This document shows, piece by piece, positions 15,547-24,410 of a stretch of DNA of 64,000 bases. Origin of the DNA: DASSUW01 sp963844205 (GTDB lineage: Bacteria; Actinomycetota; Thermoleophilia; Solirubrobacterales; Solirubrobacteraceae); the NCBI GenBank assembly GCA_963844205.1, contig CAWJNK010000014.1, positions 682,001 to 746,000 of the forward strand. Direction: 5' to 3'. Position 1 is the stretch's first letter. Each line of letters starts with the position of its first letter. The translations under genes and the position numbers were made by a program. The notes under the pieces are model-generated. The model made no database searches, had not been told where the DNA came from, and saw only the letters and a list, made by a program, of their open reading frames with translations.

Positions 15547-16310
15547 ACCGCCGCGTCCGCGAGGGCGCCGAGCCGCCGGCCCGCTTCGTCCCGCGCTACT
15601 ACGAGATCGAGCAGGCGCTGCGCGCCCGCATCGCCGACCTCAAGCCCGACGACCCGCTGCCCTCGGACGCGATGCTGTGCGAGGAGTTCGGCGTGAGCCG
15701 CATGACCGCGCGCAACGCGGTGCAGCGGCTGTCGCAGGAGGGACTCGTGTACCGGGTGCCCGGCCGCGGGACGTTCGTGGCCGAGCCGCCCGTGCACCGG
15801 CAGGCCGGCAACCTGCTCTCGTTCACCGAGGAGATGCGCCGGCGCGGCCGCGTCCCCGGCTCGCGGCTGCTCACGCGCGAGGTGCGCGAGCCGGGGCCCG
15901 CCGAGGCGTCGCGGCTCCAGCTCGAGCCCGGCGCCAACGTGGTCGCCGTCCGCCGCCTGCGGGTGGCCGACGAGGAGCCGATGGCGATCGAGGAGGCGGT
16001 CTTCCCGGCCACCATCGCGCCGCTCATCCTCGACGCCGACCTCGAGCACGAGTCGCTGCACGACACGCTCGTCGAGGGCGGCCACGTCCCGACCATGGGC
16101 CGCGCCCGGCTCGGCGCCGAGGCTGCAGACGCGGAGGACGCACTGCTCCTCCAGGTTGCAGAAGGGTCCCCGCTTCTGGTCGAGAAGCGCGTGATCCACG
16201 ACCAGGACGGCCATCCGCTCGAGCTCTGCGAGTCCCGCTACGCCGGCGCGCGCTACGGGCTCGACGTGCAGTTCGACGTCGAGCTGCCGAGCGACGACGG
16301 CTCGCGATAG
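15543..16310 (+). CDS. GntR/HutC-family transcription regulator
   Basis: A 255-residue regulator. An N-terminal winged helix (about 17-80; 'PLPSDAMLCEEFGVSRMTAR' and 'GLVYRVPGRGTFVAEP') is followed by a UTRA ligand-binding domain (about 100-245). UTRA domains sense small sugars, sugar phosphates or amino-acid derivatives. It is the last gene of the SDR-lactonase-GntR operon and probably controls it together with the opposing operon. HutC-type proteins often bind GTCTAGAC-like palindromes, which are present at three nearby promoters. Confidence 0.9.
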   Translation: MNRRVREGAEPPARFVPRYYEIEQALRARIADLKPDDPLPSDAMLCEEFGVSRMTARNAVQRLSQEGLVYRVPGRGTFVAEPPVHRQAGNLLSFTEEMRRRGRVPGSRLLTREVREPGPAEASRLQLEPGANVVAVRRLRVADEEPMAIEEAVFPATIAPLILDADLEHESLHDTLVEGGHVPTMGRARLGAEAADAEDALLLQVAEGSPLLVEKRVIHDQDGHPLELCESRYAGARYGLDVQFDVELPSDDGSR

Positions 16311-16428
16311 AGCCCGAAGCGCGTCCGCCTCGGTCTCGAAAGGGCATGCGGAATCAGCGCACGCGCGAGGAGGCGGTCGCGGGTACAGCGCGTAGTGCTA
16401 GAGACTTCGACGCACCGCAGGCCGGACG

Positions 16429-17340
16429 TTACAGCCGGCGGGCGCGGATCTCCAGTCGCGTCCGGCGCTCTTCGCCGGGCGCGAGCTCCGGCAGCCGGCC
16501 CTCGGCGCGGTCGTGCGCGACGCCGAGAACCGAGCAGTTCGCCGGCTCCAGCCCGAGCACCCCGTACGCGGGATGTACCCACTGCCACATGCGCGGCATC
16601 GTCGCGGCGTCCCAGCGCACGGTGACCTCGAGCCCCGCGCCGCGGACGGTCGCGCTGGACCAGCCGTCGCGCCCCGACTGCACCTCGTGCTCGAACACCC
16701 GCTCGGGCGCGCCGGGCTGCACGGCGGGCGCCCGGTTCCACGCGTCCGCGAACGGCTCCGCGTCGGCGTCGCGCGGCTGGGTGGTGCGGGCGTCGAGGAC
16801 GAGCTCGGACCCCTCCGCCCACAGCGGCGGGCCGAAGTTGACGTGGTAGAGCTGCAGCGCCGGCTCGAGCGCCTGGCCGCGGTTGGTGACGACGTCCTCG
16901 AGCTGGACGAGGCCCTGGCCGGCGTGCGTCCGCCACGTGCGCTCGACCTCGAGGTGGTGCCCGAGCGCGGCGACCTCGGAGATCCGACCCTGGACGATCA
17001 GCGCGTCGCCGGAGCGCTCGACCGCCTCGACGTCGGCCCGCTGGAACGTGTAGTCGCCGTGCTGGCCGTGGCCCTCCGACGGCACGCCGACGTTTCGCAG
17101 CCCGCACGTGACCATCAGCCCGCCCCCGAAGGAGAGCATCCAGTCGTTGGCGACGTTCGCGGTCTCGCCGACCGGCGAGCGCCAGTCGAGGGGGAGGCCG
17201 GCGAACCACGCCTCGCCGGCGTCGAGCCCGCGGTCGGGCAGCAGCCGCAGCTCGATGCCGCCCTCCACGCGCAGGTCGATCGCCCGGCAGCCGGCGGACT
17301 TGCCGTTGGTCACGACGGAGGAGACGGCGGTGGCGATCAT
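16429..17340 (-). CDS. DUF4432/aldose 1-epimerase-like protein
   Basis: A 303-residue galactose-mutarotase-like beta-sandwich protein. Visible elements are 'LRLLPDRGLDAGEAWFAGLP', the 'MVTCGLRNVGVPSEGHGQHG' block with its conserved histidines, and 'QLYHVNFGPPLW'. The DUF4432 branch is usually linked to sugar-acid catabolic operons and may act as an epimerase. ATG 17340 overlaps the HAD gene stop. It ends the leftward operon that begins at 20995. The 118 bases between it and the convergent GntR gene show no clear terminator. Confidence 0.82.
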   Translation of the reverse strand: MIATAVSSVVTNGKSAGCRAIDLRVEGGIELRLLPDRGLDAGEAWFAGLPLDWRSPVGETANVANDWMLSFGGGLMVTCGLRNVGVPSEGHGQHGDYTFQRADVEAVERSGDALIVQGRISEVAALGHHLEVERTWRTHAGQGLVQLEDVVTNRGQALEPALQLYHVNFGPPLWAEGSELVLDARTTQPRDADAEPFADAWNRAPAVQPGAPERVFEHEVQSGRDGWSSATVRGAGLEVTVRWDAATMPRMWQWVHPAYGVLGLEPANCSVLGVAHDRAEGRLPELAPGEERRTRLEIRARRL

Positions 17341-17972
17341 GTGGCGTCGAGGATCGTGTCGGCGGTCAGGGAGTCAACCACGCGATGCGCGCCGGCGAGC
17401 GCCGCCTCGGTCCCGGGGACGCGGCAGACCGCGATCGTGTGCATGCCGGCGGCGCGGGCAGCCCGCACGCCGGTCGGGCTGTCCTCGACCGCGATGCAGT
17501 CTCCCGGCGCCACCCCGAGCCGCTGCGCGGTGAGCAGGAACATGTCCGGCGCCGGCTTGCCGTTTGTCACCTCGTCGCCGGCCACCGTGACCTCGAAGTC
17601 GCCGAGCAGGCCGGCGCGGTCGAGCGTCCGGTGCAGCCGCTCGCGCGGGCTCGACGACGCGACGCCGACCGGGATGCCGCGGGCGCGCAGCTCCCGCGCG
17701 GCCTCGACGGCGTCGTCGAACACCACCAGCTCGCGGTCGATGAGCTGGAACAGCTCGCCGGAGAAGTCGGCCCAGAACGGCTCGACCGGCGGCAGCTCGA
17801 CGCGCTCCGCGAAGTACTCGTGCGTCCGGGGGAACGGCAGGCCGACGGTCGCCTCGGCGTCCGCGTCGGTGACCGTGTAGCCGTACGGGTCGAGCGAGCG
17901 CTGCCACGCGCGGCGGGCCAGCGGCTCCGAGTCCACCAGCGTGCCGTCGCAGTCGAAGATGACCGCCGTCAT
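17337..17972 (-). CDS. HAD-family sugar phosphatase / phosphoglucomutase-like
   Basis: A 211-residue HAD hydrolase: motif I 'VIFDCDGTLVDSEPLA' (nucleophile Asp near residue 7), cap domain about 15-80, motif II 'VGVASSSPRERL', motif III Lys in 'VTNGKPAPDMFL', and motif IV 'CIAVEDSPTGVRAA'. It probably dephosphorylates or isomerises a sugar phosphate made in this operon. ATG 17972 overlaps the stop of the dehydrogenase upstream. Confidence 0.88.
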   Translation of the reverse strand: MTAVIFDCDGTLVDSEPLARRAWQRSLDPYGYTVTDADAEATVGLPFPRTHEYFAERVELPPVEPFWADFSGELFQLIDRELVVFDDAVEAARELRARGIPVGVASSSPRERLHRTLDRAGLLGDFEVTVAGDEVTNGKPAPDMFLLTAQRLGVAPGDCIAVEDSPTGVRAARAAGMHTIAVCRVPGTEAALAGAHRVVDSLTADTILDAT

Positions 17973-18958
17973 CGCGGGTCGAGTACGAACTTGACGCCCT
18001 CGCCGGCGCGCGAGGCCTCGAACGCGCGGCGCCACTCGCGCAGCGGCACGACTTCGCTCACCAGCGGATCGAGCGCGATGGCGCCGGCGTCGAGCAGCGC
18101 GGTCGCGCGGCGCCAGGACGCGGGGTTGGAGGCGAAGCCGGCGGTCACGGTGAGCTCGTGGAGGCAGATCAGGTCGTAGGGGATCGTGATGTCCGCGCCG
18201 CGCAGGCCCATCTGGACGATGCGCCCGCGCCGCCGGGCGGCGCGCAGGGCGTCTGCGATCCCCGGTCCCGCGCCCGAGCACTCGACGACGACGTCGACCT
18301 CGAGCGGCTCGCCGCCCACCGAGGTCTCGAATCCGATCTCCTCGGCGAGCGCGAGGCGCGGCCCGTCACGCTCGGTGCCCCGCACCTTGACCCGGCCGCC
18401 GCACGCCCGCGCGACCTGCGCGGCGAGCAGCCCGATGGCGCCCGGGCCGATCACGAGCACGTCGTCGCCCGGCCGGACCGCCGCCGGGTCGAGCAGCGAG
18501 TTGCACACGCACGCCAGCGGCTCCGTCAGCGCCGCGGCCGCGTCGGGGAGCCCGTCCGGGACGCGGTGCAGGTTGCGGGCCGGCAGCACCAGCCGCGGGG
18601 CGAAGCCGCCGTCGACGTGGGTCCCGATCGAGCGCCGCTGCTCGCACACGCTGAGCCGGCCGGCGCGGCAGTACGGGCACACGCCGCACGTGGAGAAGAA
18701 GGTCTCGACCGCCACGCGCGCGCCGATCCAGCCCGGGTCGACGCCCTCGCCGACCTCCGCCACGGTGCCGCATACCTCGTGCCCCATCGTCACGGGCGGC
18801 ACGCTGTCGTACTCGCCGAGCCAGATGTGGAGGTCGGTGCCGCAGATCCCCGCCGCGGCGACGTCGAGCACCACCTCGCCCGGCTCGGGCGCGCGCTCGG
18901 GCCGCTCGGCGAGGTCGACGTTCCCTTCGCCCGCCGCCAGCTTGGCGAGGCCGATCAC
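17969..18958 (-). CDS. Zinc-dependent MDR dehydrogenase (sorbitol/threonine DH type)
   Basis: A 329-residue medium-chain dehydrogenase. The catalytic zinc ligands are Cys in 'GICGTDLHIW' and His/Glu in 'TMGHEVCGTV'. The structural zinc site is the four-cysteine lobe 'TCGVCPYCRAGRLSVC'. The Rossmann fold starts at 'VLVIGPGAIGLLAAQ'. The substrate is probably a polyol or sugar alcohol. GTG 18958 overlaps the sugar isomerase stop. It is the third gene of the operon and could act in series with the Gfo/Idh/MocA-type enzyme. Confidence 0.88.
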   Translation of the reverse strand: MIGLAKLAAGEGNVDLAERPERAPEPGEVVLDVAAAGICGTDLHIWLGEYDSVPPVTMGHEVCGTVAEVGEGVDPGWIGARVAVETFFSTCGVCPYCRAGRLSVCEQRRSIGTHVDGGFAPRLVLPARNLHRVPDGLPDAAAALTEPLACVCNSLLDPAAVRPGDDVLVIGPGAIGLLAAQVARACGGRVKVRGTERDGPRLALAEEIGFETSVGGEPLEVDVVVECSGAGPGIADALRAARRRGRIVQMGLRGADITIPYDLICLHELTVTAGFASNPASWRRATALLDAGAIALDPLVSEVVPLREWRRAFEASRAGEGVKFVLDPR

Positions 18959-19872
18959 GCCAGCAGCGGCCTGAGCGTGTTACGGGCGATCAGGAACCCG
19001 CGCTGGACGAGGTCGACGTCGCCCTCGAAGCGGCGGTCCTCGTGCTCGATCGACACGACGTTGTCGTAGCCGACCGCGTACAGCGCCCCGACGAAGCGGC
19101 CCCAGTCCACCTGGCCCAGCCCGCACAGGCGCGGGACCTGCCAGCCCATGCCGACGCTCATCACGCCGTGCTCGTACAGCCCGTCGGGCCGGACCTCGAG
19201 GTCCTTGCCGTGGACGTGGAAGATCCGCTCGCCGAACTCGTGCACGGCCCGCTCGGTGTCGATCATCTGCCAGACCAGGTGCGAGGGATCGAAGTTGAGC
19301 CCGAAGTTCTCGTCCGGGATCGCGGTGAACATCTCGCGCCAGATGGCGGGCGCGTAGGCGAGGTTGTCGCCGCCCGGCCATTCGTCGTGGGAGAAGATCA
19401 TCGGGCAGTTCTCGATCGCGATCCGCACGCCGTGCTCGGCGGCGTGCTTCACAAGCGGCGGCCAGGCCTCGCGGAAGTCCGCGAGCGAGTCCGGCAGGTT
19501 CCTGCTGCGGTCGCGGCCGACGAACGTGCCGACGGTGTCGACGCCGAGCTTCGGCGCCGCCGCGATCACCTTGCGCAGGTGGTCCTGGGCGGCCGCGCGG
19601 GCCTCCGGGTCGGCGGACAATGGGTTCGGGTAGTAGGCGAGCGCCGAGATGACCAGGCCGCGGCGCTCGAGGCCGGCGACGATCTCCTGCGCGCGCGCCT
19701 CGTCGAGCGTGTCGACGTCGATGTGGCAGACGCCGGCATAGCGGCGCGCGGCGCCCTCGCCGGCGGGCCAGCACGCGACCTCGAGCGCCTCGAAGCCGTT
19801 CCCCGATGCCCAGTCGGCGATCTCGTCGAGCGTCAGGGTCGGGAACGCGGCGGTCAGCAGGCCGAGCTTCAC
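18955..19872 (-). CDS. Sugar phosphate isomerase/epimerase (AP endonuclease 2 fold)
   Basis: A 305-residue xylose-isomerase-like TIM barrel. Metal-binding residues are evident in 'RIAIENCPMIFSHDEW', 'GLNFDPSHLVWQMID', 'FHVHGKDLE' and 'VVSIEHEDRRF'. Such proteins isomerise or epimerise keto sugars or inosose. GTG 19872 overlaps the stop of the preceding MocA-type gene. The upstream in-frame extension was rejected because it reads through the C-terminus of that gene in the wrong frame. Confidence 0.87.
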   Translation of the reverse strand: MKLGLLTAAFPTLTLDEIADWASGNGFEALEVACWPAGEGAARRYAGVCHIDVDTLDEARAQEIVAGLERRGLVISALAYYPNPLSADPEARAAAQDHLRKVIAAAPKLGVDTVGTFVGRDRSRNLPDSLADFREAWPPLVKHAAEHGVRIAIENCPMIFSHDEWPGGDNLAYAPAIWREMFTAIPDENFGLNFDPSHLVWQMIDTERAVHEFGERIFHVHGKDLEVRPDGLYEHGVMSVGMGWQVPRLCGLGQVDWGRFVGALYAVGYDNVVSIEHEDRRFEGDVDLVQRGFLIARNTLRPLLA

Positions 19873-20995
19873 GGCACCACCACTGGCTCGACGTCGATCC
19901 AGCGCTGCTCGGCGTGCGAGCGGGCGATGGCGTCGGCGATCAGCGCCTCCTCGTGGCCGTCGGCGAAGGTGGGGTAGTCCGGCTCGTCGGGCGGGCCGCC
20001 GTTCGCGACGGCGGTGTAGACGGCGCGGTAGAGGTGCTTGAAGGTGTCGGGGAACCCTTCCGCATGGCCGGGCGGGTAGTCGCCGGCCTCGCGGAGCAGC
20101 AGCTCGTTCGGGCGCTCGCGGTGGCCGATCCACAGCACCTCGGGCGCCTCGGAGTGCCAGGCGATCGCGGCCTCGAGCCGTCGATCTCCCAACTGAGCCG
20201 GTTCTTGCGTCCGGCCGAGACCTGCGAGATCGTCGCCGCCGCCCGGGCGCCGCCGGTCAGCCGCAGGAGGAGCCCGGCCGCGTCCTCGGTCTCCATCACG
20301 GTGTCGACGGTCTCGCCCGCGCTCGCGCCGCTGAACGTCTCCACGGGACCGGTCGGCTGCTTGCGGACGTCGATGAACGTGGTCAGGTCGGCCATCACGG
20401 CCTCGACGTGGCGGCCCGTGATGAAGGTGACGAGGTCGATCCAGTGCGAGCCGATGTCGCCCACCGCGCGCAGCGAGCCGCCCGCCGCCGGATCGAGGCG
20501 CCAGTTCCAGTCGGTGTCGAACAGCAGCCAGTCCTGCAGGTAGCCGCCGGAGATCAGCCGCACCTCGCCGATCTCACCGCCCGCCACGCGTGCCCGCGCC
20601 GCCTGGTTCTGGGCGTAGAACCGGATGTTGAAGTTGACCGCATGGACGAGTCCGCTCTCCTCGGCGAGCCGCAGCAGTTCGGCGGTCTCCTCCGAGTTCA
20701 TGGCGAGCGGCTTCTCGCAGACGACGTGCTTGCCGGCGGCGAGCGTGTCGCTCACCTGCGGGTAGTGCAGGTGGTTGGGCGTCGTGAGGTGGACGACATC
20801 GACGGCGGGGTCGGCCAGCATCGCCTCGAAGCTCGGGTACGGTGCCGGGAGACCGGGCTTCGCCGCGGCTCGCTCAGGGGTCGATCCGACCACGCCGGTC
20901 ACCTCCACGCCGAGTCGCCGGAGCGCCTCCACGTGGACGACACCGATGAACCCGGTGCCCACCACGGCGGCCTTGATGTCGCTGATGTGCTTCAC
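19869..20995 (-). pseudogene. Gfo/Idh/MocA oxidoreductase gene, frameshifted
   Basis: The first gene of the leftward operon. The N-terminal ~270 residues read normally from GTG 20995: Rossmann 'AVVGTGFIGVVHVEALRRLG' in part, then 'CEKPLA' and 'GDIGSHWIDLV'. After 'RLSWEIDGS' at about 20185 the frame turns arginine/proline-rich. The true C-terminal ~100 residues ('AAIAWHSEAPEVLWIGHRE' to the stop at 19869) continue in another frame. One missing base would restore a ~375-residue enzyme of usual length. It is either a recent null mutation or a sequencing error; the intact GTGA coupling downstream favours the latter. Confidence 0.8.
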
Positions 20996-21012
20996 GCCGC
21001 CGACCTCCCTCG

Positions 21013-21026
21013 GCTGTCTATACAGC
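21013..21026. promoter_or_regulatory. Palindromic operator before the MocA operon
   Basis: GCTGTCTATACAGC lies 18 bases before the GTG 20995 start of the leftward operon. GCTGT/ACAGC are perfect inverted arms. The core TGTCTATACA is one base from TGTCTAGACA, like the sites before the SDR gene and the MocA/ROK pair. It is a likely GntR (15543-16310) repressor site. Confidence 0.55.
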
Positions 21027-21061
21027 TAGGTCGGCGAGCCTATTTCGCAGCCGACACCGTG

Positions 21062-21484
21062 TCAACCACGCACGACCGCGGTGCCGGCCGCCATGTCGCC
21101 GAGCCGCTGCCGGCCCTTGCCCGCCGTGAGTAAGACGGTGAAGCCGATCAGGTACAGGAACGGCAGCACGTCGACGATGCGCAGAAGCGTGCGGATCGCG
21201 ACGGGCCCGGCGTCCGCGGGTGCGCCGTCGAGGCGCGCGACCCGCACGCCGAGCAGCTGCTTCCCGAGCGTCCGCCCCCAGCGCGCCTCCGTGGCGAAGT
21301 AGTACGCGAAGCCGAGCAGGCCCCAGACCACGGTCTCGGCGCCCTCGAGCTCGACCGAGGCCGACGAGTCGGACGTCTCGGCCTCGCCGGTCACGAGGCC
21401 GACGAGCACGAACAGCAGGAACACCACGATGCCGTCGATCAGCGCCGCGGCCACCCGCCGGCCGATCAGGTCGCCCTCGATCAC
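21062..21484 (-). CDS. RDD family membrane protein
   Basis: A 140-residue membrane protein with three TM segments (about residues 12-33, 53-68 and 106-125). The RDD signature appears as 'RRVAAALIDGIVVF' and 'GRTLGKQLLGVRVARLDG'. The function is unknown; some members are linked to ion exchange. GTG 21484 matches the usual N-terminus. Downstream on its strand lies the MocA operon promoter region. Upstream is a duplicated DNA segment and a strong hairpin. Confidence 0.85.
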   Translation of the reverse strand: MIEGDLIGRRVAAALIDGIVVFLLFVLVGLVTGEAETSDSSASVELEGAETVVWGLLGFAYYFATEARWGRTLGKQLLGVRVARLDGAPADAGPVAIRTLLRIVDVLPFLYLIGFTVLLTAGKGRQRLGDMAAGTAVVRG

Positions 21485-21492
21485 GCGCGCAT

Positions 21493-21549
21493 TGTGCCTG
21501 CTGCGGGCGTGACGGGCTCCTGTCGCGTCACGGCGGCGACGATCGCCGC
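21493..21549. repeat. Degenerate copy of the 3' end of the 22624 membrane gene
   Basis: These 57 bases match 22639-22695 at 52 positions without a gap. Weaker similarity continues to about 21590, with one single-base gap. The other copy is the end of the large membrane protein gene. This copy is not part of any recognisable gene. The two copies flank the secreted-protein and RHH-like genes as direct repeats. Confidence 0.7.
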
Positions 21550-21559
21550 CGTGACGCGA
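21523..21559 (-). terminator. Strong hairpin terminator of the secreted-protein gene
   Basis: TCGCGTCACGGCGGCGA (21523-21539) and TCGCCGCCGTGACGCGA (21543-21559) form a perfect 17-bp stem with a 3-base loop. It lies 23 bases past the stop of the leftward secreted-protein gene. No T-run follows. The left arm is part of the duplicated segment, so the hairpin arose within that relic. Confidence 0.65.
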
Positions 21560-21582
21560 GCGCGATGATTCCGAAGACCCGC

Positions 21583-22152
21583 CTACCCGATCATGTCGTG
21601 GACCGTGGCGCAGAAGGTGTCCTCGTCCTGTTCGAAGCCGGGATGCGGCCCGCTGACGCGGATCACGGTCTCGTCCAGGCTCTCGCCGCCCGGCTGGCTG
21701 TCGCCGAGCGTGTCGAAGACCTGCAGGGTCCAGATCGCGCCGGTGTCCCGCAGCACGACGTTGCCGTCCATGTCGCGCACGACGACGATGCCGGACTCCC
21801 TGAACGTGAACTCGAAGATGTTGTCGCCGAGCGGGCTGGCCTTGACGTCCATAATCGTGACCCGGCCATCGACCGTGAACGACCTGCCGTTCGCGAGGTT
21901 GGTGAAGGTGTCGGTGAAGTGTTCCCTGGACTGGCCGAAGAACGCCTGATCGAGATCACCCTTGCCAGTGCGACTGCGGAAGTGCGCGCTGACAACGAAG
22001 TCGTGGCGCACCTCCAGCCCGCACATGTCTTCCGTTTGGCTGTCCTCGAACGTGAACGCGCCCTTCTCGAAGACCGCCGCCTGCGCGGGCACAGCTGCCG
22101 CCGCAATCATCGTGAGGACGACCGGCAGCACGACGTAACGCTTGAAGCCCAT
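21583..22152 (-). CDS. Secreted protein of unknown function
   Basis: A 189-residue protein with a clear signal peptide ('VVLPVVLTMIAAAAVPAQA', likely cut after AQA near residue 25). The mature part is predicted beta-rich and carries two cysteines ('EDMCGLEVRHDF' and 'EDTFCATVHD'). I do not recognise the family. Base composition is visibly less GC-biased than its neighbours, with more AAC, GAA and AAG codons. Together with the flanking duplication this hints at acquisition from elsewhere. ATG 22152 follows GGAG-like bases (AAAGGAGCC). Confidence 0.75.
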   Translation of the reverse strand: MGFKRYVVLPVVLTMIAAAAVPAQAAVFEKGAFTFEDSQTEDMCGLEVRHDFVVSAHFRSRTGKGDLDQAFFGQSREHFTDTFTNLANGRSFTVDGRVTIMDVKASPLGDNIFEFTFRESGIVVVRDMDGNVVLRDTGAIWTLQVFDTLGDSQPGGESLDETVIRVSGPHPGFEQDEDTFCATVHDMIG

Positions 22153-22336
22153 CCTGGCTCCTTTCTCATGGACGGCCTGTTGCGCGAGATACGCGGTGCC
22201 GTATCCGATACCGCGATGGCGGCGACACTACCGCAGGCCAGCCGCTGCGTGTCAAGGATTCCGTCGCTCCCCGGTGATCGCACCTTGTCGACGGCCGCCG
22301 GTGGCCGTCGCACGCGACGCCGCTAGTGTTCCGTCC

Positions 22337-22627
22337 GTGGCCCTGCACGCGACAACGATCCGGTTCGCAGACCGGGCATATACGGCGATCGCTCGCGCAG
22401 CAGACGCGCAGGGGATCAGCGTCTCGCAGTACGTCCGCGAGGCGGCCCTGATCCGCGCCGTGCTCGACGAGCTGGACTCCGCCGAAGAGGCCATCCACAG
22501 CGCCCACGACCTCCTCGCCATCGCCCGCGAGGTCCGCCGCCTCGCCGAAGTCGACCCAGCCGGGCCGCCGCGCGCGAACGCAGGCCGCAGACGCTCCACC
22601 TCTCGAAGCTCCGGTAAGAACAGCTAA
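22337..22627 (+). CDS. Small ribbon-helix-helix-like protein
   Basis: A 96-residue protein. The first ~50 residues look like an Arc/CopG-type ribbon-helix-helix: a strand 'HATTIRFADRAYTAIARAA', then 'GISVSQYVREAALIRAV'. A helical linker and a basic, serine-rich tail ending in 'SSGKNS' follow. It probably binds DNA; no toxin partner is adjacent. GTG 22337 follows a CGACGGCC/GGCCGTCG hairpin at 22289-22310. The stop TAA overlaps the convergent membrane gene stop by two bases. Confidence 0.62.
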   Translation: MALHATTIRFADRAYTAIARAADAQGISVSQYVREAALIRAVLDELDSAEEAIHSAHDLLAIAREVRRLAEVDPAGPPRANAGRRRSTSRSSGKNS

Positions 22628-24405
22628 CAGGTGCGCGGTGTGCCCGCTGCGGGCGTGACACGCTCCAGTCGCGTCACGGCGGCGACGATGGCCGCGAGCC
22701 ACGCGAGCGCGACGACGCCGAGGATCCCGTAGGCGGCGCCGGAGAGCCACGACGCCGCGCCGCGCTCCTCGCGGCGCAGGATCTCGTGGTCGGCCTGGAA
22801 GCTGCGCTCGAACCGGGGCTCGGCGGGCACCTCGCGGGCGGGGATGCCGGAGTCCGCGGGCATGTAGAGCGGCAGGGCGAGGATCGCGCGGTCGCGGTGG
22901 AGGCGCACCATCGTCTTCCAGTCGCCGTGGACCGGCACGGGCTCGGTCGCGCGGTAGATGCCGGCGCCGACGCGGTCGAGCTCGACCACCCGGCTGCCGC
23001 CGCCCTGCCAGGCCATCGCGTGCAGCCACTTGGCGTCGTCGGCGGCGTCGGGCGGGTCGACGCGGACGGTGGCGAGCACCTCGCGCTGCGGTGCGGGGCG
23101 CGTCTCCTCGAGCACGACGGTGGCGCGGATCGGCTCGCCGTCGTCGGTGGCGAGCGGGACCGCGATGCAGGCGCCGACGAGGGCGAGCGCGGCCGCGGGC
23201 AGCAGGCGCGGGAACGTGGCGTGGCCCTGGAGGCCGCAGCCCAGGTGGGCGCCGAGCAGGCCGCCCGCGAGTGCGGCGACGAGCGCGAGGACGGGCGCCT
23301 CCGGCAACAGCGCGGCGTTCCAGGGGATCGGCATCGCGACCCGCGAGTAGGCCCACTCGACCGCGAGGCCGACCGTGGCGATCAGGGCGCCGGAGGCGGC
23401 ACCGATGGCGATCGCGCCGCGGCCGGCCAGCGCGAGCGCGGCGAGCTCGACCAGCGCCGCCTCGACGAGGTAGAGCGGGAAGTGCAGGAACGTGTGGCCG
23501 AGGCCGGGCCCGATGATCAGGACCATCGGGGTCATGATCAGCAGGTAGGCGCCGGTGGCGGCGAGCGCGCCGCCGCGGCCGAGGCGCAGCCGCGCGGCGA
23601 CCAGCGCGATGCTGGCCGCAAGCGCGATCAGGATCGGGTGGAAGTCGAGCTGGAACTGCGGCACGCCGTAGCCGAACTCGAGCTGCAGCGTGGAGAGGCC
23701 GATCAGGGTCGCGCCGGCGAGCTGGACCTCCCAGGCGAGCAGCGTCAGCCGCCGGCTCACGTGCGGGCGGCCGGTCGCGCGGCGGCCCTCGACGAGCAGC
23801 AGCCAGGCGGCGATCGGCGCGAGCGACGCGCCGCCGATCATCAGCACGTGGGTCGGGCCCCAGAGCGTGACGTCCTGGCCGAAGATGCGGTGCCAGACGT
23901 CGTCGAGCGGGAAGCCGAGCATCGCGACGGCGCCGCACAGCAGGAGCAGCGCGCCACCGAGCGGCACCCGCCAACCGGGCGCGACGGTGAGCGCCGCGCG
24001 GTCGCGGTCGTCAGCGCCGAGGACGCAGGCGAGGAAGCCGGCGAGCGCGACGCCGCCGAGGCCGAGCAGGATCGGGTAGTGGGCCACGTTCGCGAACGGC
24101 CCCGAGTCCCGGCCGGAGTCGATGTGCGTGGCGACGTCCCAGAAGAAGCCGAACGCCGCGATGCCGAGCGAGCCGAGCGTGAGCAGGACAGGCAGCGCGG
24201 CCCAGCCCGGGACGGGCACGGCCCGCTCCGCGAGGCCGGCGAGCCGGGACAGCAACGTCACGCGACCCGACCGGTGGGTCGCGCCGAGGACCAGCGCGGC
24301 GGCGGTGAGGACGCCGCCGACGAGCGCCGCCGGCACGAGGTCCTGGATCGGCGCGCCGCCGGCCGGCTCGCCAGCGGCAAACAAGGCAATGGATTCGATC
24401 GTCAT
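22624..24405 (-). CDS. Large multi-pass membrane protein with C-terminal exported domain
   Basis: A 593-residue protein with about 11-12 TM segments in residues 20-430. A soluble ~125-residue beta-type domain follows (about 435-560: 'TVVLEETRPAPQREVLATVR', 'HGDWKTMVRLHRDRAI'), then a last TM near 565-585. The tail resembles the FixH/YtkA-like domains seen with copper proteins, but this is only general likeness; I cannot name the family. ATG 24405 faces the TetR gene across 93 bases containing an operator array, so the TetR protein probably controls it. Confidence 0.72.
   Translation of the reverse strand: MTIESIALFAAGEPAGGAPIQDLVPAALVGGVLTAAALVLGATHRSGRVTLLSRLAGLAERAVPVPGWAALPVLLTLGSLGIAAFGFFWDVATHIDSGRDSGPFANVAHYPILLGLGGVALAGFLACVLGADDRDRAALTVAPGWRVPLGGALLLLCGAVAMLGFPLDDVWHRIFGQDVTLWGPTHVLMIGGASLAPIAAWLLLVEGRRATGRPHVSRRLTLLAWEVQLAGATLIGLSTLQLEFGYGVPQFQLDFHPILIALAASIALVAARLRLGRGGALAATGAYLLIMTPMVLIIGPGLGHTFLHFPLYLVEAALVELAALALAGRGAIAIGAASGALIATVGLAVEWAYSRVAMPIPWNAALLPEAPVLALVAALAGGLLGAHLGCGLQGHATFPRLLPAAALALVGACIAVPLATDDGEPIRATVVLEETRPAPQREVLATVRVDPPDAADDAKWLHAMAWQGGGSRVVELDRVGAGIYRATEPVPVHGDWKTMVRLHRDRAILALPLYMPADSGIPAREVPAEPRFERSFQADHEILRREERGAASWLSGAAYGILGVVALAWLAAIVAAVTRLERVTPAAGTPRTC
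22639..22695. repeat. Direct-repeat partner of 21493-21549
   Basis: This is the last part of the membrane protein coding sequence. It matches 21493-21549 at 52 of 57 positions, in the same orientation, 1146 bases apart. It is the functional copy; the other is a relic. Confidence 0.7.
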
Positions 24406-24410
24406 CGGGT

